A DNA stretch of 11,624 nt from Hyphomonas sp. (GTDB lineage Bacteria > Pseudomonadota > Alphaproteobacteria > Caulobacterales > Hyphomonadaceae): the NCBI GenBank assembly GCA_024743015.1, contig JANSXJ010000087.1, positions 1 to 11,624 of the forward strand, written 5' to 3'. Positions 6,129 to 11,624 of the stretch are shown here, piece by piece. Every line of letters starts with the position of its first letter. The stretch's first letter is position 1. Under the pieces are notes generated by a model. It worked only from the letters and a program-made list of their open reading frames with translations. It was not told the origin of the DNA and did not search any database. A program made the translations under genes and the position numbers.

Positions 6129-7801
6129 GGGCTTTCCTCACGGCGCGTTGCTGGATCCAGATGTGTTTGTCGGCGAACCAGACGGTAGCCTCTGCCTTGC
6201 GGCTTCAGCTCTGGCAGGATCGAAAGGAGACGGCAGGTAAAGGGGTGCTGCGGCGCTCTGAAAACTTCGGCGGCGTGGCCTTCTTCCACCACAATGCCGT
6301 CCTCCATGACCATCACGCGGTTGGCGATGCTTTCCACCACGCCCAGATCATGGCTGATGAAAATGTAGGACAGGTCATGGTCGCGTTGCAGCCGCTCAAG
6401 CAGATCGAGCACTTGCGCCTGCACCGTCACATCGAGTGCGGACACCGGTTCATCAAGGACAATAATCTTTGGCTGCATGATCAGCGCACGGGCGATACCG
6501 ACGCGCTGACGCTGGCCGCCTGACAGCTGGTGCGGGAAGCGTGCGGCGAAGTCTTCATCCAGGCCGCAGGCGGTGAGCGTTGTCAAAGCCTTTTTGCGCC
6601 TGTCCGCGCGGCTCAGTGTTTTGGTGTGGCGTAAGCCTTCGGCAACGCTATCGCCGACGCGGACGCGCGGGTCGAGCGAGCCCATCGGATCCTGAAAAAC
6701 GATCTGGATCTCACGCGCCAGCTCACGCCGACGGCTTGCCAATGGATGCGTGATGTCCGCATCACCAAACTGGATCCGCCCGCTTGTCAGGTCTTGCAGC
6801 CCCGCGATGGCGCGGCCGAGCGTGGTCTTCCCCGATCCCGAGGCGCCGACAATCGCCAGCGTTTCACCGGGACACAGGGTGATGTCCACATCGCGCAGTG
6901 CATGGGTGTGTGGTGCCTTGGCCCAGGGCCACGGTTTGCGGCCGGCAAAGCTCACATGGGCACCGGTAACGTGCAGAAGCGGTGCCACTTGGGCGCTCTG
7001 CGGAGGTTTGACTTCCCCTTGCGGCAGGGCGGCGAGCAACGCCTTGGTCTTTGCGTGGCGTGGCTCAATGAGGATGTCATCGACTGGGCCTGCTTCCACG
7101 ATGACGCCGGCATCCATCACGCTGACACGATCAGCTCTGTCAGCGACCAGCCCCAGGTCATGGCTGATCATCAGCACAGCCGTGCCTAGATCGCGTGTGA
7201 CGTCGCGGATCAAATCCATGATGTCGGCTTGCACAATGGCGTCGAGCGCCGTTGTGGGCTCGTCAGCGATGAGCAGTTGCGGCTTCAACAGGAGCGTGGA
7301 GGCGATCATGATCCGCTGCCGCATCCCACCGGAGAACTCGTGCGGGTAGCAGCCCAATGCACGTGCGCCATGGGGGATGCCAACGCGGGCGAGCATGTCG
7401 ATGGCGCGATCCTGTGCATCTTTTACGCTCAACTTTTCGTGCAGCATGGTGGCTTCGCACATTTGGGCACCGATCCGCATGGACGGGTTCAGCGATGTCA
7501 GCGGGTCTTGAAACACCATGCCCATTTTTTTGCCGCGCAGCGCGCGGATGCTGCGGCTGCCAAGGCCGACCAGCTCGGTGCCATCAAAGGTGATCGATCC
7601 TGCGCGCACGCGACCGCCCGGCGGTAGCAGCCCAAGAGCAGCGCGCGCGAGCATGGTTTTGCCCGAACCGCTTTCACCAACAATGGCGTGAAACTCGCCC
7701 GCGCCGACGCTCAAGCTGGCTGAAGTGACCACATCGGTTGGCCACTCGCGCCCGCCGAATGCGATCGTCACATCGCGCATCTGAAGGATGGCGGTCTTCA
7801 C
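6104..7801 (-). CDS. Fused double ATPase of a peptide/nickel-type ABC importer (DppD-DppF fusion)
   Basis: A 565-residue protein carrying two complete ABC ATPase domains that power the importer, replacing the usual separate DppD and DppF. Domain 1: Walker A GESGSGKT (42-49), Q-loop FQDP (97-100), signature FSGGMRQR (156-163), Walker B LLIADEP (176-182), H-loop His214. Domain 2: Walker A GASGSGKT (319-326), Q-loop FQDP (369-372), signature LSGGQRQR (426-433), Walker B IIVLDEP (446-452), H-loop His484. All catalytic residues are present in both halves. The cysteine-rich oligopeptide-transporter C-terminal extension typical of DppD is missing after domain 1. The start is GTG at 7801, overlapping the permease stop as GTGA, and the 3' end overlaps the ALDH start by 25 bases. 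It acts on the cytoplasmic face with the two permeases encoded upstream. Confidence 0.95.
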   Translation of the reverse strand: MKTAILQMRDVTIAFGGREWPTDVVTSASLSVGAGEFHAIVGESGSGKTMLARAALGLLPPGGRVRAGSITFDGTELVGLGSRSIRALRGKKMGMVFQDPLTSLNPSMRIGAQMCEATMLHEKLSVKDAQDRAIDMLARVGIPHGARALGCYPHEFSGGMRQRIMIASTLLLKPQLLIADEPTTALDAIVQADIMDLIRDVTRDLGTAVLMISHDLGLVADRADRVSVMDAGVIVEAGPVDDILIEPRHAKTKALLAALPQGEVKPPQSAQVAPLLHVTGAHVSFAGRKPWPWAKAPHTHALRDVDITLCPGETLAIVGASGSGKTTLGRAIAGLQDLTSGRIQFGDADITHPLASRRRELAREIQIVFQDPMGSLDPRVRVGDSVAEGLRHTKTLSRADRRKKALTTLTACGLDEDFAARFPHQLSGGQRQRVGIARALIMQPKIIVLDEPVSALDVTVQAQVLDLLERLQRDHDLSYIFISHDLGVVESIANRVMVMEDGIVVEEGHAAEVFRAPQHPFTCRLLSILPELKPQGRGYRLVRRQTHLDPATRREESPCPQPTTA

Positions 7802-8628
7802 ACCTCGCCTTCCATGCGTGGATCAAGCCAATCGCGCAGGGCATCGCCCAGAAGGTTGATCCCCAAAAGCGCGCCGAAAATAGCAACGCCCGGAAAAATG
7901 ACCATCCAAGGGGCTTGCACCATCACGCCGCGGCCATCGGCAAGCATACCGCCCCAGCTGGGCGCCGGTGGTTGAACGCCAAGACCAAGGAAGCTCAGCG
8001 CGCTTTCCGCCAACAAGGCGAGGGCGAGGATGGTCGTACACAGCACCGACAGGGAGGAGACGCAGTTAGGCACAATGTGTCGGAAGAGCGTGTAGGTCTG
8101 GCTGTTGCCGAGAGCGCGGCTGGCCTCAACAAACTCCTTCTCTTTCAAGGATAGAACCAGCGCGCGGGTCACGCGCACGAAGGATGGGGCGAAGGCGAGG
8201 CCGAGGGCCGTCACCAGAGGCACTAAGCCGGCTCCCATCACAGCCATGATCGCCAGCGCCAACAAGAGCCCCGGGAATGCCATGAGCGTTTCAGTGACGA
8301 CGCTGACCCCGCGGTCGATCCATCCGCCATAGAACCCTGCGAGCGCACCGAGCGTGGTGCCCAGCAGAAACGCGACGATCACGGTTAATGTCGCCGCGTA
8401 GAGGCTCACCCACGCCCCGGCCAGGACGCGGCTGAGCATGTCACGACCAAACTGGTCGGTGCCGAAGGGGTGCTCCCAGGAGGGCGGCTGCAACAGGACC
8501 AGAAAGTCCGGCTTGATGGGATCAGAGGGCGGCGCAAACTGCCCGACGAGCGCAGCGATGAGGGCGATCAGCAGCAAGGTGCCGCCAACCAGCGCGTTCA
8601 ATCGCAGCCGAGCAAGACGGGCCATCAT
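7798..8628 (-). CDS. ABC transporter permease, DppC/OppC type
   Basis: A 276-residue inner-membrane permease. It begins with a transmembrane segment (about 12-30), then the OppC-type periplasmic block HPFGTDQFGRDMLSRV (53-68), followed by further hydrophobic helices at about 76-98, 112-132, 135-152, 195-215 and 243-262. The cytoplasmic EAA coupling loop that docks on the ATPase is EASRALGNSQTYTLFRHIVP (168-187). It starts with tandem ATG codons at 8628 and 8625, the first overlapping the upstream permease stop (ATGA), and its own TGA overlaps the GTG of the ATPase gene, so translation of the three genes is coupled. It forms the heterodimeric channel with the DppB-type partner. The substrate is undetermined. 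Confidence 0.95.
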   Translation of the reverse strand: MMARLARLRLNALVGGTLLLIALIAALVGQFAPPSDPIKPDFLVLLQPPSWEHPFGTDQFGRDMLSRVLAGAWVSLYAATLTVIVAFLLGTTLGALAGFYGGWIDRGVSVVTETLMAFPGLLLALAIMAVMGAGLVPLVTALGLAFAPSFVRVTRALVLSLKEKEFVEASRALGNSQTYTLFRHIVPNCVSSLSVLCTTILALALLAESALSFLGLGVQPPAPSWGGMLADGRGVMVQAPWMVIFPGVAIFGALLGINLLGDALRDWLDPRMEGEV

Positions 8629-9566
8629 AGGCGCACCCGTGGATCAAAAAGGGGGTAGAGGAGATCGGTGATAAGATTCACCAGAATGTAGCTGAGCGCG
8701 ACCAAAAGCATGACGCCTTGCACCACCGGGTAATCGCGCGATGAGATGGCGTCGATCAGGTGCCGGCCAAGGCCTGGAAGGGTGAAAACCGTTTCGATCA
8801 CGGCGGCGCCGCCCAAAAGGGCACCCAGGGTGAGGCCGATGATCGTTAGCGTTGGAGCAAAGGCATTGGGAAAGGCGTGGCGGCGCAACACATCGGCCTC
8901 GCTCAGACCCTTGGCACGTGCATGGGTGATGTAGTCGAGCCGCATCACCTCAATCGTCGCGGCGCGCGACATACGCAAAATGGTTCCAAGCTCGGCCATG
9001 ACCAAAGCGGCTACGGGCATGATGAGGTACATGATCCCGCGTGTGAGATCGTCCGTCAGCGACACATAGCCCACCGAGGGCAGCCAGCCGAGTTCAATGC
9101 CGAACACGAGGATGAGCATCAGCCCGATCCAGAAGGATGGCACGGACATGGCCGCAATGGAGGTCGTGACAATGACGTTGTCCACGCTGCGGTTCTGCCG
9201 CCAGGCGGCGATCATCCCCAACGGCACTGCAATGACAGCGGCCAGAAGCACGCTGATGGCGACCACTTGAGCCGTCACCGCAAAGCGGTCGAGCAAGGTT
9301 GGTAGAACCGGCGCACCGTTGATGAAGGAGGTGCCGAAATCGCCCTGGAGCAGCGCGCCCATCCAAGCGATGAACTGAACAAGCAGCGGGTCGTTGAGAC
9401 CCATCTCTTCGCGCAACCGCTCGATGCGCTCCACTTGCGTGACGTCGCCGACCATCAGGGTTGCCGGGTCGCCGGGAACCAGCCGCATCAAAACGAAGAC
9501 TGTGACCGCGACGAGAAACATCGTGGGGATGGATGCAAGGCATCGGAGGATCACGTAGCGCAGCAT
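8625..9566 (-). CDS. ABC transporter permease, DppB/OppB type
   Basis: A 313-residue inner-membrane permease with the typical DppB N-terminus (transmembrane segment 9-30 followed by LVPGDPA), the amphipathic block LREEMGLNDPLLVQFIAWMG (51-70), and GDFGTSF (75-81). More membrane helices lie at about 99-121, 134-158, 178-198, 236-258 and 283-304. The EAA loop is DYITHARAKGLSEADVLRRH (211-230), followed by FPNA. It ends with the FDPRVRL tail seen in this family. Start ATG 9566 has AAGGA about 8 bases upstream. It follows the binding-protein gene after 86 bases that contain a strong stem-loop, and overlaps the DppC-type gene by 4 bases. Confidence 0.95.
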   Translation of the reverse strand: MLRYVILRCLASIPTMFLVAVTVFVLMRLVPGDPATLMVGDVTQVERIERLREEMGLNDPLLVQFIAWMGALLQGDFGTSFINGAPVLPTLLDRFAVTAQVVAISVLLAAVIAVPLGMIAAWRQNRSVDNVIVTTSIAAMSVPSFWIGLMLILVFGIELGWLPSVGYVSLTDDLTRGIMYLIMPVAALVMAELGTILRMSRAATIEVMRLDYITHARAKGLSEADVLRRHAFPNAFAPTLTIIGLTLGALLGGAAVIETVFTLPGLGRHLIDAISSRDYPVVQGVMLLVALSYILVNLITDLLYPLFDPRVRL

Positions 9567-9592
9567 CGCTCAGTCCTTGGAGTGCTCGGGGT

Positions 9593-9628
9593 GGTCTGGA
9601 CCCCGTACCGCACACCGGGGGCCAGACC
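9593..9628 (-). other. Intercistronic stem-loop between binding-protein and permease genes
   Basis: GGTCTGG (9593-9599) pairs with CCAGACC (9622-9628). After one A-G mismatch CCCCG (9601-9605) pairs with CGGGG (9616-9620), leaving a 10-base loop. That makes 12 base pairs, GC-rich, with no T-run. In binding-protein-dependent operons such a structure after the binding-protein gene often protects its mRNA 3' end or attenuates read-through, giving more binding protein than permease. The role here is inferred. Confidence 0.62.
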
Positions 9629-9634
9629 GAGGGA

Positions 9635-9650
9635 GGCTCAAATGCGAGCC
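9635..9650 (-). other. Small second stem-loop directly after the binding-protein stop
   Basis: GGCTC (9635-9639) and GAGCC (9646-9650) pair around a 6-base loop, 2 bases downstream of the binding-protein stop codon on the minus strand. With a one-base bulge two more pairs could form. It stands in tandem with the larger stem-loop and may add to mRNA protection or attenuation. Confidence 0.4.
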
Positions 9651-9652
9651 CC

Positions 9653-11200
9653 TTACTCTTCAATCCAGACGTTCCACAGATAGGGCTTGGCGGCAGGCCA
9701 TACCTGATAGCCTTGCAGGCGGTTGCTCGTCACATCAATGGTGAAGGCATTGTAGAGGTTGAGGGTCGGTACTTCCTCGATCATCATCCGGTGGACCTCA
9801 TCGAACAAGGCTTGGCGACGCTCAGGATCGCCGATCACAGCGGCTTCGTTCACCATTGCAATCGCATCGGTGTTGTACCATTGGAAGGCAGGGTGATCTT
9901 CACCGAGCACGGAGCGATAGTTGAGCGCCGGATCGGTGCGCGCCGAGTAACCAAACGCTGACAACTGGAACTGGCCGTTGAAGTAGTTGTCAAGATGGGC
10001 GGCCCACTCCAAAACATCCAGCTCTGAATTGATGCCCGCTTCGGCCAGCATCGCCTGAATGATCACCGCGTTCTGGTACATATTGTTGAAGCGGCGGTTG
10101 GTCTGAATTTGAAGTGGTGTGCCGTCATACCCTGCTGCTTCGAGCAGGCGTGCAACCTCCTCCAAGTCGCGCTCATAACCTTCAGCCTGCACCGCTGTGT
10201 GATAGACGCTGCCTTCGGGAATGGTGGAAGGGTTGTAGCCAACGATGCCAGACGATGCGGTTTGCGCGAGCACGGCGAAGTCAATCGCCAGGGCCACCGC
10301 GCGCCGCATGTTGATGTCGGACATCAGCTCATTGTCGACGCGCATCAGAAGCACGTTCCACTCCAGGCTCGGCGCCTCGTGAATGGTAACGAGATCTGGG
10401 TTCAACTCATTGCGGTCGTTGGGTTGGATTTGATCGACCAGATCCAAGTCGCCGCTTTGCAGCCCCGCCAAGGCGGTTGCCGTTTCCGGCACGACGATGA
10501 ATTCCACCGCGTCGAGATAGGCGATCCGCTCGCCGGCATAGGCCGATGCCGGACCGCTTGCTGGCGTATAATCATCAAACCGTTCGATGGTAACGCTGAC
10601 GCCTTGGTTCCACTCGCTCAACATGTAAGGCCCAGTGCCGATCGGCTCCACCCAATTGCCCTCGGCATCCACGCTATCAGGGTGGACGATGGCGGTCAGA
10701 CACTGGATATTGGCGATCTGTGCGAGGAAGAGCGAGTTTGCCACGTTGAGCTCGAACACAACCGTGCTCTCATCGGGTGCCGTTACGGAAAGAATCTCCA
10801 GATCCTCCGTGCCATCGTACCAGTCTGTGCAGGCCCAGCCGGTTTCCAGATCGAGCCAGCGATCCCAACTCCACACGACCTCGGCGCTTGTCATAGGCTC
10901 GCCATTGTGGAACATCACATCGTCGCGCAGAGTGAAAGTGTAGGTCGTCCCGTCCTCCGAAATCTCCCAGCTTTCCGCCAGAAGCGGCTGCACGTTGACG
11001 TCGGCATCGTAGGAAACGAGCCCCTCCATAATGTGGTGCAACAGCGTATCGGTGATGCCATCGCGATCAACGCCAGGCTGGGTACCCAGGATGTCGGACT
11101 TCATGGCGACCTTCGCAATTCCGCCAAATTCAGGGTCGGCCACAGCGGCGCCGGCTGAACATATCAGCGCGATAGTTGAGGCTGAGATGAGTTTCTTCAT
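9653..11200 (-). CDS. Exported peptide-type ABC transporter solute-binding protein, family 5
   Basis: A 515-residue periplasmic binding protein of the DppA/OppA class (SBP_bac_5), which would capture the ligand and deliver it to the two permeases. The signal peptide is short and classical: MKK, a hydrophobic core to about residue 19, and cleavage after Ala21 (AVA before DPEF). Family blocks in order: LHHIMEGLVSYDADVNVQPL, LAESWEISEDGTTYTFTLRD, FHNGEPMTSAEVVWSWDRW, PIGTGPYMLSEW, MRRAVALAIDF, and ARLLEAAGYDGTPLQIQT. Length is normal. Start ATG 11200 is preceded by AAGGAG about 10 bases upstream. It is the first intact gene of the transport-ALDH operon and is separated by only 32 bases from a truncated C45-type gene, which suggests that the latter once led the operon. 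The ligand is unknown; the neighbouring amidase and aldehyde dehydrogenase hint at an amide or amine-containing compound. Confidence 0.95.
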   Translation of the reverse strand: MKKLISASTIALICSAGAAVADPEFGGIAKVAMKSDILGTQPGVDRDGITDTLLHHIMEGLVSYDADVNVQPLLAESWEISEDGTTYTFTLRDDVMFHNGEPMTSAEVVWSWDRWLDLETGWACTDWYDGTEDLEILSVTAPDESTVVFELNVANSLFLAQIANIQCLTAIVHPDSVDAEGNWVEPIGTGPYMLSEWNQGVSVTIERFDDYTPASGPASAYAGERIAYLDAVEFIVVPETATALAGLQSGDLDLVDQIQPNDRNELNPDLVTIHEAPSLEWNVLLMRVDNELMSDINMRRAVALAIDFAVLAQTASSGIVGYNPSTIPEGSVYHTAVQAEGYERDLEEVARLLEAAGYDGTPLQIQTNRRFNNMYQNAVIIQAMLAEAGINSELDVLEWAAHLDNYFNGQFQLSAFGYSARTDPALNYRSVLGEDHPAFQWYNTDAIAMVNEAAVIGDPERRQALFDEVHRMMIEEVPTLNLYNAFTIDVTSNRLQGYQVWPAAKPYLWNVWIEE

Positions 11201-11232
11201 TGATGCACTCTCCTTGCTCGGTTAGCGACCGT

Positions 11233-11484
11233 TCAGGTGGTCAAACGGTAGCTCGTTTGCGTTGTGTTGCTCATGTAAGGTGTTGGAATCACATACATTT
11301 CGCGTTTGGTCACATCCATCACGATGGTTGCGACCGTGGACACGTCATCGCCACCTGGGCCGGTGTTGGGTGGCCGATTGACGGAGGCCGGTGTGCCGAA
11401 ATCGTCGGCAAAAGCGTCCGTCATTGTTTGCACAGAGATGGCGCCGTGCTGTGCATCTAGATGCTTTTGCACGCGCTCTTCGCG
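11233..11484 (-). pseudogene. C-terminal remnant of a peptidase C45 / acyltransferase-like gene, 5'-truncated by an insertion sequence
   Basis: About 83 residues ending at the stop 11233-11235 resemble the C-terminus of C45 (acyl-CoA:6-APA acyltransferase-like) N-terminal-nucleophile amidohydrolases: REERVQKHLDAQHGAIS, then TMTDAFADDFGTPASVNRPP, STVATIVMDVTKREMYV, and a final Y-L near the end. Proteins of this family are normally several times longer, and their catalytic N-terminal cysteine would lie in the missing part, so the gene should be dead. The frame is open further upstream to ATG 11568, but those 28 codons appear to come from the insertion sequence. It points the same way as the transport operon, 32 bases from the binding-protein start, so it was probably its first gene. 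The family call is from recognised pattern, not alignment. Confidence 0.55.
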
Positions 11485-11528
11485 GTAACCGTCCGGGCTC
11501 GCCGCTCTGCCGCAGGTTGCTAATGGGA

Positions 11529-11560
11529 GATAGTGTCCATCTAGGTTAGTGGACATTATC
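11529..11560. repeat. Imperfect inverted repeat upstream of the transposase accessory gene
   Basis: GATAGTGTCCA (11529-11539) and TGGACATTATC (11550-11560) match as inverted copies at 10 of 11 positions around a 10-base spacer. It lies 10 bases before the GTG of the TnpA-like frame and so could be an operator or hairpin limiting transposase expression, or a sub-terminal transposase-binding site. If the element ends at 11485, it lies inside the element. Confidence 0.45.
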
Positions 11561-11570
11561 GGGGTCATTT

Positions 11571-11624
11571 GTGACGAAGCGGCGGAGGCGTCGGAATTGG
11601 AGCGACGACGAGAAGCGGATGATC
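11571..11624 (+). CDS. IS66-type transposase accessory protein TnpA (partial, N-terminal 18 codons)
   Basis: From GTG at 11571 the frame reads VTKRRRRRNWSDDEKRMI to the window edge. An arginine run followed by W-S-D-(D/E)-E-K-R is the hallmark N-terminus of the IS66 OrfA/TnpA helix-turn-helix protein. GGGG at 11561-11564 could be the ribosome site. The helix-turn-helix and the downstream tnpB/tnpC genes would lie to the right of the window. The call rests on 18 residues; another HTH transposase protein, such as IS3 OrfA, is possible. Confidence 0.6.
   Translation, partial: MTKRRRRRNWSDDEKRMI

Larger units (their letters stand above)
11485..11624 (+). mobile_element. Left end of an IS66-like insertion sequence (partial)
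   Basis: The right 54 bases encode the start of an IS66-type TnpA (next entries). Going left, GTAACCGTCCGG at 11485 resembles the GTAA-type terminal repeats of IS66 elements and lies where similarity to the C45-like gene stops, so this is the proposed element boundary. IS66 elements make 8-base target duplications; TCTTCGCG (11477-11484) would then be the left copy. The other end is outside the window, so the boundary and duplication are predictions. Confidence 0.55.

Noticed and set aside
10109..11158. 349-codon plus-strand open frame
   Set aside because: It is antisense to the binding protein of the transport operon, is rich in His/Arg/Val as shadow frames are, and no family is recognised.
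11228..11249. Hairpin ACCGTT-N10-AACGGT over the C45 remnant stop codon
   Set aside because: Six-base arms with a large loop; could arise by chance and has no clear role.
1..11624. RNA genes, CRISPR arrays, riboswitches
   Set aside because: No tRNA-like cloverleaf, rRNA segment, regularly spaced repeats or riboswitch core was seen in the few non-coding stretches.

Overview
The window is a chromosomal or plasmid accessory catabolic region from a GC-rich (about 60% by eye) Gram-negative bacterium, most likely an alphaproteobacterium. This is inferred from base composition, two exported peptide/nickel-type ABC binding proteins with Sec signal peptides, a LuxR-type solo regulator, an IS66-like element start and the general protein style. 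No rRNA, tRNA or CRISPR was seen.

Layout, left to right. (1) 1-986, minus: N-terminal 328 residues of an exported family-5 solute-binding protein that runs off the left edge. (2) 987-1206: divergent regulatory region with two overlapping inverted repeats. (3) 1207-2019, plus: LuxR-type regulator. (4) 2072-2707, minus: PaiB-like FMN-binding protein, starting with GTG. (5) 2708-2766: short divergent promoter region. (6) 2767-4583, plus: amidase-signature hydrolase of the 6-aminohexanoate-cyclic-dimer hydrolase type, with a cupin whose start overlaps the amidase stop. (7) 4588-4620: dyad between convergent genes. (8) 11200 down to 4638, minus: a tightly packed five-gene operon encoding a second solute-binding protein, two permeases, a fused double ABC ATPase and an ALDH10-like aminoaldehyde/betaine-aldehyde dehydrogenase. 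(9) 11233-11484, minus: C-terminal remnant of a peptidase C45/acyltransferase-like gene, cut by (10) the start of an IS66-like insertion sequence that runs off the right edge.

How it may work together (inference): the ABC system would import a small amide- or peptide-like compound. The amidase, and formerly the C45-type amidohydrolase, would cleave amide bonds. The ALDH would oxidise an amino-aldehyde to an omega-amino acid or betaine-like acid. The step making the aldehyde (amine oxidase, aminotransferase or dehydrogenase) is not in the window. The same spaced motif, ATTTTGT-N10-ACAAA, lies in both divergent promoter regions (1175-1196 and 2723-2744), so the luxR/binding-protein and paiB/amidase promoters may share a regulator. 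The IS has removed the 5' part of the C45 gene and probably separated the transport operon from its original promoter.
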